From the NCBI RefSeq assembly GCF_001612745.1, contig NZ_BDBA01000016.1:1-64000 (forward strand): a stretch of 64,000 bases of DNA. The letters run 5' to 3'. The translations under genes were made by a program, and so were the position numbers. Each line of letters starts with the position of its first letter. Position 1 is the stretch's first letter. Of this stretch, positions 1 through 12,000 are shown in pieces. The notes beneath the pieces were generated by a model. It saw nothing but the letters and a program-made list of their open reading frames with translations. It did not search any database and was not told the DNA's origin. This DNA comes from Nocardia amamiensis NBRC 102102. GTDB taxonomy: Bacteria; Actinomycetota; Actinomycetes; Mycobacteriales; Mycobacteriaceae.

Positions 1-3000
1 CTCCGGCAATCCTGGTGGTTCCGGCAACTCCGGGCGCTCCGGCAACTCCGGCAGCCCCGGCGGTTCCGGCAGCCCTGGTGGTTCCGGCAGCCCTGGTGGT
101 TCCGGCGGCTGCGGCAACTCCGGGTGCTCCGGTGGCTGCGGCAACTCAGGTGGTTCCGGCTGTGGCTGTGGCTGTGGCTGTGGCTGTGGCTGTGGCTGTG
201 GCTGTGGCTGTGGCTGTGGCTGTGGCTGTGGCTGTGGCTGTGGCTGTGGCTGTGGCTGTGGCTGTGGCTGTGGAAGCAAGGGTGGCAGGTGCTGCACCGG
301 GATGTGCAGTGCATCCGGCATGTCGAAGTCGTAACGCTTCGGCAGGTGCGGGATGTGCGATCGCAACGACGAACCGGGCAGGTAGGAACGATCCGGAACG
401 CCCTGCGGGTCCGGCTGCGGGCCTGGTGGTTCCGCGCCGCCGTCGACGTTTTCGCCAATGGTTCCGTCCGGCGGGTTCGGTGTGCCTCCGCGCCCGGAAC
501 GTGCTCCGGTCTCCGGGCTCTCCGACGGTTCCGCGTCCGGGTCCCTCGGGGAGTCGGCGTCCTCCTCGTCCGGCTGCTGCTCGTCGCGGCCGGAGCGTCC
601 TTCCGCACTGTCGGACCCAGTGCGTTCAGCGGATTCGTCTTCGGACGATATGCGGTCGTTGGCCCTGCCCTCGGCCGTCTCGGGTCGTGCGGCCTGGCGC
701 CCTTGCGGCTCCGGCCGTTCGCCGCCTTCCGCCGGTGCCGACAACTCGTTTCGGGCAGGACTGCTGGCGGGGGGAACCGTATCGATGTCTCCCGCAGTCG
801 ATTCCGACGCCTGGCGGCTGGCGCCCTCGGATCCCCCATCGGTACGGCCGCCTCGTTGGCGATCCACCACTGGAGTCTGTTCGTTCTCCGACCGGCCCAC
901 CGCCTGCGGCGATTCACCATCCGACCCGTCCGCGCCCTCGCCCACCGGCGCACCCACCACCTGCGGCCGTTCACCATCCGACCCATCCGTGCCCTCGCCC
1001 ACCGGCGCACCCACCACCTGCGGCCGTTCACGATCCGGAAGGTCGCCTGCCACGCTCCGCTCATGTTCCGAGTGAACTACCGCCTCGGGCTGCTCGGGCT
1101 CGTCACCGCGCGATCGGCCGCGCTCCGGGCGATCGGCACCGGGCGCGTCATCCTGCCGCACCGGCGGTTCGGCGGCGGTACCTGACCCCGGTCGATGCGG
1201 TTGCGGACCACGCGATGCGACCGTACCCGCACTGCCTTCCTCCGGTCCGCCACGCTCGGCATCGGGATCGGCGGGCGGGCGCGCACCCACGGATTCCTCC
1301 GGCACATCCCGCGACCGGTCGGCGCCTTCCGTCCCCTCACGTGGCGCCACCTGACCGATCGGTTCGCCACCGCGCCGGTCCGCCTCGGGGGATCCGTCGT
1401 TCTCCTCGGACGGCGAAAGACGCTCCGCACTTACGCTATCCGCGTCCCGCATGCCGTCGGTGCGCGACCCCACACCAGGCTCGGCTGCCGGAGGCGCGGG
1501 CTGTGTGACGCCGTGCTCGGCATCGGAGTCCGACGGGAGAGGGCGCGAGCCCGCCGAAGCCTCCGGAACGCCTCCCACCTCGTCGGCAACACCGCCGGTC
1601 GGATCAGGCGACGTCATCTGCCCGGCCGGATCTGGTTCCGTCGACGTGCCATCCTCCGGCCGGGGAATCGCCTCGGCAGTCGCTGTGTCCGCTTCCGGTG
1701 TGCCGTTCGGACGCGGGACCGGTGCGGTAGTGGCGTCCGGAGACGCGCTGTGCGGCGGCTCTGCTGCGGGACGGTCGGAAGGCGACGACTGTTGTGTGGC
1801 AGCTTCGTCGGGAAGCGTGCTCGGCGGACTGTCAGGAGTGGGCTCTGGGCCGGGCGGGAGCTCCGGCGTGTCCGGGCGGGGCGGGAGCTGGCGGTCCGGT
1901 GTGAGCGGCGCTGGCGCGTAGGGGATTCCGGCGCGCCAGCCGGTCAGCGGTGGGCGGTTGGCGTTCCAGTCCAGGCCGATCATGATGACGTGCTGGTTGG
2001 CGTCGCGCCAGGTGGCGGTCGGGTTCGCACGCAGGTAGTTCGACTCGGCCAGCCCGTCGCGCAGCATCAAGATGTCCTGGGGCAGCGGCTCGCCCGCGAT
2101 GAGGCGGTTCCATGCCTCGGCGACGTCGGCGACCGCGTCCAGCGGACGGCGGACCAGCACGCCGTCGCGCGGGTCGCGCACCAGGTGCTCGTCGCGCATC
2201 AGGTGGTTCTTGATCTGCTCGATCTCGGCGCGGGTGAACTCCGGCGTGCTGTCGGCGAGCTGATCGGCCACCGGCCGGGCGAGATCAGCGAGGTCGACCA
2301 CGCCGGTGGCCTCGCGCAGCACGTCGCTGATGTCGGTCACCAATTGGATTGCGTCGCCCGGCTGTTCGTCGCGCAACTGACCGGCCAGGCCTTCCGCGAG
2401 CCCGTCGACATCGACCTCGCCTCGGGTCGCGAGCTGCTGCGCGATGCGGGCGATGAGATCCCGTGCGCGGGCGGTCCGGTCGGCCGCACGGTGTGCGGCG
2501 AGGTTGTCGGTGATCGTGGCGATGTCGCTGTCGTCGGCGCGGAAACGCTGGTACTCGCCGTCGGCCCACTCCTGCACCCGCGCCCAGTTCTGCTGCGCCT
2601 CACGCTGTCTGCGCAGGAACGGCTCGGTGAGGTCGCCGCGGTCGGGCACCTCGTCGCGCACATTCCACTCCCGCGCCATCGGCTGCACGTCGGGACGCGG
2701 CGCCCGGAACCACGGATGCCCCTTGAATCCCGGGCGGATGCGTCCGGGATGGTTCTTGTCACTGAACCAGGTGAACCCGGAGAGCTTCGCCGACTCGAGG
2801 ATGATCCGCATCGTGTTGTAGAAGACGTCGGCGAATGGCAGCTCATAGGTCGGCACGCCCGGGTCGAGCGGCTTGCCACCCGGAATCACCGGCAGGAAGT
2901 CCGTGTTGACGCCGGGCCCATTGTCGACGAACGGATCCACCAGCGCCGCCTGGAACGGATCGACCGCCCACCCGCTGACGCCCTCGGGCAGATCGCGCGG

Positions 3001-6000
3001 GGAGAACTTCTTCGGCACGGTCCCCGAATGGCCGCGCTGCTCCCAGCCGGGCCGGTCCGGGTCCACCGGATGCCATTCGCCCTCGGCGTCCTGCCAGCGG
3101 GTCAGGTGGATGCCGGGGTCGCCGTCGCGCCAGCGCGAAGTGACGAACTCCCGGCGCGGCGGCGCCAGATCCTCGGTGTGCCAGCCGCCTTCGCGGTCGG
3201 CGATGATCTGCCGGTACTCGATGGTCGTCTCCGGCCGGGTGAAAGCCTGCGCGAGAGCGGCATTGCGCCGCAACGCGTCGTGCAGCGCCGCGTCGTGATC
3301 GGCGCGCGGGCTGTCCAGCGCGCCCCGCGGAGCGACGACGATGATGCGCGGCCGCTCCCCGTCGACGATGCCGACGCGATCGGTGACGCGGCGCGCACCC
3401 GCCTCGGCCAGGACGTCCCGTCCGGCGCCGCCCAGTTCGGCGATGCGGTCCTGGAGCCTGCCGATCTCGTTCTCGGCGCGGTTGACCCGTTCGGCCGCCT
3501 CGCGCAGCAACTCCAGGTTCCTGGCTCGCTCGGCAACCTCGTCAGCACGAATGGTGCGACCGGCCACCTCGTCGAGCGTGTCGGCCAGATCATCCGGACC
3601 CAGCCGGTCCGGATCGATGCGCAGCCGCGCGGCGATGTCGTCGCGCATCACCCGCCACGGCTTGATGCCGAGTACCAGGTCGGCACGCTCGCGTCCGAGC
3701 CGGTCGAGCTCGGCGGCGACCTCCGCGGATAGCGACGGCTGCTGCCGCGCGAGTTCGGCTCGCAACGCGTCGATGCGCCGATCCAGTTCCGCGAGAGCGA
3801 CGTCCGGGTCGGCGAACTTGTCTTTGGCACTGGAGATCTCGGCGCGTTCGGCGACAAGTCGTTCCAGCTCGGCCACGGTCTCCGCGTCCGGAGGACGATG
3901 CGCACCGGCCGCTTCCAGCCGGGCGATGCGCTGGTCCAGTTCCGCCAGCCGCTGGTCCGCCTCGTTGAACCGCTCCGCCGCGTCCTGGAGTTTGAAGATC
4001 GCCGCCAAGCGCTGCGCGCGCTCCGCCTCGCCGATCACTTCCGGGATCTGCGTGTCGGTCTCGTCACCGAAACCGGCGACATCCCGGACGCCGACCAAGT
4101 CCGCGGTCAGCTCCTCGATCATCGCGGTCAGGTTGTCCTGGTTGAGCGCCACGTTCGGGTCGTGGATGGTGCGGCCGGGAGTATCGAAGCGGGAGAACCG
4201 GTCATCGCGCTTCGCCCGCCAGAACTCGCGTTCCGAGGCCAGGGCGGCACGCTCACGCAACAGCGCGTGGTAGACGCCTTCGGGTGTTCCCGCCAGATAC
4301 GCCGCCTCGATCCGCTCGTCCACCGCGGCGACGCGCTCGTCCGCCTCGTTGCAGGCCCTTGCAGCATCCTCCAGAGCATCGATGGCCGCGTGCCTGCGCG
4401 CCATTTCGTCGACCCGCATCGTCTTGCCGCGCAGTGCCGCCAACGTCTCGTCGAGCCGCTCGGGGGTCAGGTCGGTCGCGGGGTCGACCGGCAACAGTTC
4501 GGCCCGCTGATCGCGCAGGGCGCGCAGTTCATCGGCGCGTGCGACGGCGTCCGCGCGCTCGGCACGCAGTCGGTCCAGCTCGGCCTGCGCCTCGGGCGTG
4601 ACCTGGTCGGTGCGGGCGTCCTCCGGCGCGGAGGGCTGCCCGGGTCGTGCCGATTCGCCGTCCGGATGTACGTTTCCGGGGGCGGGCGGGGATTCCGGGG
4701 CAGGGCGAGCGGTTTCGCCGCCTGCTGTCTCCGCGCCCGCGGTAGGCGGCTGCCCAGGCCGCTGGTTCGACTCGCCCCCGGTAGGCGGCTGCCCAGGCCG
4801 CGATCGGGGCGCACGCGAGTCGCCCTGCGTGGGGCCGGAACCGGGCGTGTCCGGTGCGGGCCGCGCGGGCGCTCCCCCCTCCTCGGGCGGCCGGATCGTT
4901 GTGACATGTACGCCGTTCTCGTCCACCGTGACGAGGCGGAAGTCGATGCGCACACCCTGATCGGTCAGTTGCCGCCTGGTCTCCGGCGCCAGCACCGGAT
5001 CCGGCTCGGCCAGCGGAGATGCCACCACGACCCGCTGCCCGTCCGGCAGCACACCGACGCCCTCGGCGACCATCCGCGCGCCCTCGGCGGCCAGTACGTC
5101 GCGTGCCGCGAGGAGCCCGGCCTCGGTCCTGGCGTTGTTCTCCTCGGCGACCGCCTGGTGCAATCTGTTCAAGTCGGATCGGATGGCGCGGATCTCGGTG
5201 GTGAGATCGGCGACGCGTCGCTCGGCCGCGCGCAGATCGTCGAAGTACTGCACCATCTCCTCGCGCGGCACATGCTCGCGGTCGCGCAAGGCTTCCGCGC
5301 GCCCGATCTCCGCCTGCATCAGCGCGTCGACCGCACGCGAGATCTCGTGCGCCGTCATTCCCTCCGGACGCACACCGAGCAGCCGGGCGCGTTCGGCGAT
5401 GCTTCGATCGAGCGCGGCGCGGGCGGCCGCGGCGTCGGCAATCCGCTGTTGCAGCTGGGGCAGCGCGTTGCGCAGTTCCGGCGTGACGGGTTGGTGCGAA
5501 CGCGCCGGTCCGTCCTGCCGCCACCCATTCGGTTCGGGCTCACCGGGCTCGGGCCGCGCCGCGCTCGGCGGCTCATGCGGTGGATGCTGCGATCCGCCCG
5601 CACTATGCGGCTCGGGCGCGGTGTTCTGCTCCGCGTCCTCCGGCGGCCACACGCGGATGTCACCGGGCTCCGCGGTCGGGTTCTCCGCAGGGTTGGGAGT
5701 GTCCTCGCCGACTGTGGGTTCTGCCTCGGGAACGCGGGCGGCGCCGGACGATGGGCCTTCCGGTGGTCGCGACGGCGGTTCCTTCGGCCGCGGGGCGGTT
5801 CCGTCGTCGTCGGGTTGCGGCCGGTCCGGCGGGTCGGGTTCCGTTGTGGCATGAGGGCCTTCGGTGTGCGCCGGGCCCGAAGGTTCCGGCAAGCCCGCCA
5901 TGTCCCGCAGCCAAGCGGCGCGCTCGGCGCCCATGCGGGCCTCCCACTCGGCCTGTTCGGCCTGCAGACGCGCCCAGCTGTCCTCCGGATCGCGGTCGGA

Positions 6001-9000
6001 CAGACCGCGCAGCCACTCGGCGCGCTCGGCGTCCATCCTGGCTTCCCATTCGGCCTGTTCGACGCGCATCCGCTCGAACCAGTCGTCCGGGCTTCCCGGG
6101 CGGACCGGGGTGTCCGAATCGGCCCGTGCGGACCGCGACGAGGCGTCCGGACGGGCAGCGGACGATTCCGGCTCGGACACCTGGCGTTCGGGCTCGGACG
6201 TGCGGCGCGTGGCGGCGATATCACGCAGCTCCTGCACCCGCTCCCGCGCCACACGAGCCGCCATATCGGCGTTCTCCGCGCGCATGCGGGCGGCGAACTG
6301 CCGCATCTCGTCGACGATCGTCGCGTCCCGCGGCAACGGCTGCTCGGCCATCTCGTGCAGCCACGCCGCGTGCTCGGCCGCCATCCTGGCGTTCCACTCG
6401 GCCTGCTCGATCTGCATGCGATGGAACCAGTCCGATGGTTCCCCGGGCAGCTCTGGCCGCGACGGCCCGTCCTCGGGCGGCGGCGCGGGCGTCGGCGGCT
6501 CACCGGGTGGCTTCTGCGCTGCACCACCCGCATTCGCCTCAGGTCGGTCGGCGGTGCCGGACTGCTCCGCGGTGTGCCGCGGTTCGGGCGGCCACACCCG
6601 GACATCCCGGGGCTCGCCGCCCGTACGCGCTGGGGCCTCCGCCGCGTCGTCCCGTCCAGCGGTCGTGGACTCGGGCGGTTCGCCTGCCCCGGCCTCCGGT
6701 CGACCAGCCGAAGGCTCACCCGACTCCGCAGCCCCGGCCTCCCTACGGGCCGAAGGCTCGGACGCGTCCGTGACTTCCTGCTGCGTCGGAGTTGGCCGCG
6801 ACTCCGGCGGCCACACGCGCACATCACCCCGCTGACCGTCCGAACGCGCCGGATCATCGGACGCGTCATCCTGGCGGCTGGCCGAAGCCTCCGGCCGCAC
6901 ACCGGATTCGGACTCCCGCCCGCCGGTCGCTGACTCGGGCGCCTGGTCCGGATGAACTGCCGGGGGTTCGTGCGGCGGAGTCTCGCGTCGGCCGGTCGCC
7001 GACTCCGGCGATTTCGCCGCATCCGGATCTGAGGTTTCCGGACGTCGGGTCCCGCCGGAACTCGGTGCGTCGGGGCGCGGTGGAAGTGCGGCAGGCTGCG
7101 GTCCATCGGGGGGCGGCAGTTCGGGACCGTCTGTCCGCGAAGCGGGCGGCAACCAGGCAGGATTCGGCGCGACGGGGTGCACGGCGTACGGAATGCCCGC
7201 GCGCCATCCGGTGAGCGGCGGGCGGTCTGCGTCCCAGTGGTAGCCGAGGCCGATGGCGTGCATGTTCGCCTCGCGCCAGCCCGCGCTTGGATTGGCGCGC
7301 AAGAACTCCGACTCGGCCAAGGCGTCTTGCAGTAGCACGAGGTCTTGCGGCAGCGGCTCGCCTGTCATGAGGCGATTCCACGCTTCGGCGATATCGGCGA
7401 GCCGGTCCATCGGCCGCCGCACGTACGCGCCGTTGGGGTCGGTGTAGTCGCGCACCCGATGCTCATCGACCATGAGGTGGTTCTTGATCTGCTGGAGCTG
7501 CTCGCGGGTGAGCACCGGGACGTCGTCGCGCATGTGTTCGGCGAGCACGGCCGCGATGGCGTCGGGATCGGTGCCGTAGTACAGCAGTTCGCGAATGTCC
7601 TCGATGGTGTCGCGCACCGCGTCCGCATCGTCGGAGGCGAAGCGGCCCGCCAGCCGCTCGGCCACCCGATCGATGGCATCCTGCATCTGCCACAGCTGGG
7701 CATCCACGTCGAGCAGCGGATTGACGCCGCGATCGCCCGTGACCAGCTCGTCGCGAACGATGTCGACCACGTCGCGCGCGGCCGCCTGCTGCTGGGCCTG
7801 CCGATGCGTCTGCAGCCCTTCGGCGATCCGGTCCAAGTCGGTGTCGTCGGCCAGGAACCGGTCGTATTCGCTGTCCGCCCATTCCTGCACGCGGCGCCAA
7901 TTCGCGACGTCCGTATCCCATTCGCGCTGCAGAGATTCCGGGATCTCCACGCGATCGGCGGGGTCGCCGTGCTCGGCGGGATCCCATGGCCGATGCATCG
8001 GCTGGATATTGCGCTCCGGCGGCGCGAACCACTCGTAGTCGCGGAATACCGTGCCGAACGGCGGAATCTTCTGCAGCCACGGCCGCGCCTGCACCCACTC
8101 GCCGATCTCCGGATGACGCTGGATCCAGCCCTTCACCGCCGGGTGGTTCGGCACCAGCGCCGCCATCAGGAGCAGGCGCACGATGTTGTAAGAGTCGGCG
8201 CCCCAATGCTGCGCGAAAACGTCCGTGCCAGGCGGCACCTGCGAGGTGTCGTACTGCGCCGGAGCTTGCGGCATGTGCACCGGCAGCGAGCTTTCCGGGA
8301 TCTGGCCCGCTGGTACATCATCGGTGGGCAGCGTGATGTCGTTGACGACGTCCTCCATCGCCCATCCGCTCACGCCGTCCGGCAGGTCCTTCGTCTTGTA
8401 CTTCTTCGGCATGGTGCCGCCATCCCGGTTCGTCGTCCAGGTGGGGCGGGTCGGGTCGACCGGGTGCAGGTTTCCTTCGGCGTCGCGCCAGGCCGTCATG
8501 TGCAGCCGCCTGCCCTCGTGGAAGCCGCTGCTGAGATGCTCCACTTCCGGCGGTGCCAGGTCCGCCCTTCGTGCGTTGCCTTCGCGGTCGGCCAGCACCT
8601 GCCGGTATTCGACCGTCGTCTCCTCGCGCACGAATGCCTGGGCGACCGCGGCGTCGCGGCGCAGCGCGTCGGCGAGGGCGCGATCGTGATCCGCGCGTGG
8701 CGCCGCCGGGTCGCTGCGCGGACCGAACACGATGATCCGCGGCCGCTCGCCTTCCACGATGCCGACCCGGTCGGTCACCATCCGCCCCCCTTCGGCCTCG
8801 ACGAGCCGCCGCCATACACCGGCGGCGCGCGCCATCTCGTCCTGCAAGCGGCCGATCCGGTTGTGCGCTTGGTTGACATCGTCCGCGGCATCGGCCAACC
8901 CGTCGATCTGGAGCAGCCGGGTGGGCAGTTCGTCCGCGCCCAGCGTGCCGTCGCGCAGTTCGTCCCGCACCCGCGCGCGCAGGTCGTCGATCGTGTCGCG

Positions 9001-12000
9001 CAGCCGGTCCTGGGCCAGCGCGGCCTCGTCGGGGTTGCCTGAATCGTCGACCACCCCGAGCCGGACGGCGAGGTCGTCGCGCATGCCACGCCGGGGCTTG
9101 ATCCTCCGGAGCTCTTCGGCCCGCTCCCGCGCCATTCGGTCCAGATCGGCGGCCGCGTCGTCGGACGGCGGGCGGTGCCGGGCAACGCCCGCCTCCTCCA
9201 GCTCGGTGAGGCGCTGGTCCACCTGGCGGATCCGCTCGTCGAGGGTGGTGAACTCCTCGGTCGCGGCAACCAGTTTGCGCAGGGCCTCGGTGCGCCGTTC
9301 CCGCTCCTCGGCGGTCACCGGCTTGCGCACCTGCCGGTCGGCTTCTTCGAGACCGCCGCTCACCTCGACGACATCGGTTCGTGCGCTCGCGTGCAGCGCC
9401 TGGATCGCCTCGTCGCGGGAATCCGCGTCCCGGCGCACCCATTCGGTGGAATCGTCCACACCCAGGTTGGCCGCGCGTTCATTGGCCTTGGCACGGACGA
9501 ACTCACGTTCCCGAACGAGGTCCTGGCGCTGCCGGAGCAACCCGTCGTATTCCTCGATCAGGCCGATTCGCGCCGCCAGTTCGCCCACCTCGGCGGCCGC
9601 GCGCTCGAATTCCGGCACCAGCATGCGGAGTTCCGCCACCAGGGCGTCATCACCCTCCGGCAGCAGCTTTCTGCTGGACAAGTCGGCGACGGCCGCTCGA
9701 ATCCTTTCGGGAGCAAGGTCTTCCGGGTCAACGGAGGTCTGTAGTGCATCGACCAGTTCGCTGACTCGCGCGGCCAGCTCGTCGCGCTGGGCGACGGCAT
9801 CCGCGTGGGCGCGAACCGCCTCCTCATGCGGCGAGCGTGGCTGCCCGCTGTCGGGTTCGCCGGGCCCGGGCGGCGGCGAGTCGCCGCCGGCATCCGGCGG
9901 GACCGCCATGTCATCGAAGTCGGTGCGCGGAGTCCCGGTTCCTCGGCGTGGTGTCCCGTACTGCTCCAGCGCACGCAGCAAGGCGGCATTGAGGACCTTC
10001 GCGGGCTCGGAAGCACTGTCCCCGTTGAGTTCTACGTCCGCGAATCCTTCGGGCAATGCCTCCGAGTTGTAGAGGGCGTCCATGGCGTCGAAACACAGCC
10101 TGGGCATCTGGCGCAGCCACGCGTCGTAGCCGTCGGGCGTCGGGTTCTCGTGCGTCGCCGTGTAACGCCGCACCAGGTCCGCGTCGACGCGGAAGCGGGT
10201 CAGCGGCGAGCCCGAGGTGTCCATGGCGTGGCCGACCTCGTGCACGATGATGCTGTAGACGGGCCTGCGGTTGTAGGCCGGATGGAACCGCCCGTCGTCG
10301 ACATTGAGCGCGACAGCGCGGCGCAGCTTCGCCGGGTCCGTCGCGAGGGTCTCGTTGAGCACGATGGCTTCGGCATACGGCGGGCGACCGTCGGTCGGCC
10401 GGTGGATCGAGACGGTTTTCGCGAAGATTCCGTCCGCCAGCGGCTCGATCCGGACGCTGTCCAGGTGGATCCGCGGGAACCGGATGAGGCGTTCATCGAT
10501 CGCCCTGGCGAATTCTCTGAGGGCGTCGACATCCACCCGGGGGTTGTCGAACCCGATGACCTGAAGCCCATGCCGCTGTTCCAGCGTGTGCTGGATCTCG
10601 GCGGCGTCCATGCGCGACCATTCATCGTCGAACACGGGCTGCTCGTCGGGCGCATCGAGCGCGTCGTTGTCGCGGTGTGGTTCGTCGTCGCCTGTCCGGG
10701 GCGGTTCCTGGACGCCGCCCGGGTCAGCGGTATCCGGCCGTGGAGCGATGCCGAGACCGTCCGGCGGCAAGCCCGCGGCCCGGCGCACCAGGTCGTAGAT
10801 CAGCCGGGCGGGCTCGCTGGCGTTCGGGCCGCGCAGCACCACGTCACGGAATGCCTCGGGCACCGCCTCTTTCGGGTCGAGGACACCGTGTTCGTCGAAA
10901 CTGTAGCCGCTGAGCTGACGCAACCACGCCTGGTAACCCTGGATCGTGGCCGGGTCGTGGTTCGCGGTGTAGTGCCGCAGCAACGCGTCGTCGACCACGT
11001 TGTGGACCGCGCGATCGCCCGCGTGATCCATCGCGTGCCCGTACTCGTGCACGAACACGCTGTAGATCGGCCGGTCGACGACGCTCGGGTCGAAGCGACC
11101 GCGATCCGCATTGCGCTGCAGGCGATCCCGGAACGCACCGGGGTCGGAAACATCCCGGTCGCTCAGCACGATCGAGTCGGTGTACGTCCGGCCGGTCGCC
11201 GGATCGATGGCCGAATATGCCCGTCCGGCGACCCAACCGCGCAGCGGGCCGATACCGACCCGGCGCAGATCGACATCCGGATGATCCGTGCGCATATCCA
11301 CGACGGCCCTGGCGTATTCGCGCACCGCTTCGGGATCGAGTCCGGGCAGGTCGAATCCGAACGTCTCCAGACCTGTCAGCGCCGAGAGTCGTTCGCCGAC
11401 CTGCCGCGGATCGAGTCGTGACCACTCGTCCTGGATCGGTGCGCCGGTCCGGTCCGGCGCATGGCCCGTGCCGTTGTCATCGACCGCCATTTCATCCGGC
11501 CGGTCCGGGCGTGTTTCCGCACCTGGGTTCTGCCGAGAACGGTCCGGCAAAACAGGCTTCTCGCCCGTTCTGGCCGACTCGGCACCGTCGTCATGGCGCG
11601 ATCCGAACGACAACCGATCCGAGACCCGGCCCAGCAAACCGCGCGGCGCAGCACGCTCATTCAGGTCAGCCGAACCATCCTGCAGTAGTCGGCCGATCCG
11701 ATCGGTGAGCCGTTCCGGGCTTCGGTCGGACAAACCCTGGAATTGCCGAGCCAGCACATCGGAGATCGAGCTGGAACCGCGCGGCGTCGGCACCCGCCAC
11801 CCGCCGTTACCGTCGCTGAGGAGCCGGATGGGCAGGGACTCCCCACGCACCCTGACGTGTTCCGTCGTCCACCGCATGTCGTACCTTGGCGCGGGCCCGT
11901 CACCAGCCGGCAGCCGCACCGGCAGCCTCAGCTGGCGGGTGTACAACCGATGCGCTACCTCCGCGGGATGCGGCGGCCCGATAGTCGGGTCGGCCTGGAC

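Noticed and set aside
124..280. Leu-Trp repeat protein
   Set aside because: It is the antisense reading of the hexanucleotide Pro-Gln repeat.
15..9042. Long plus-strand open frames (up to about 1,000 residues) across 0-18 kb
   Set aside because: They are antisense shadows of the giant minus-strand gene. Their products are Arg/Gly/Pro-rich without domains, while the minus frame gives coherent domains and has its own ribosome site.
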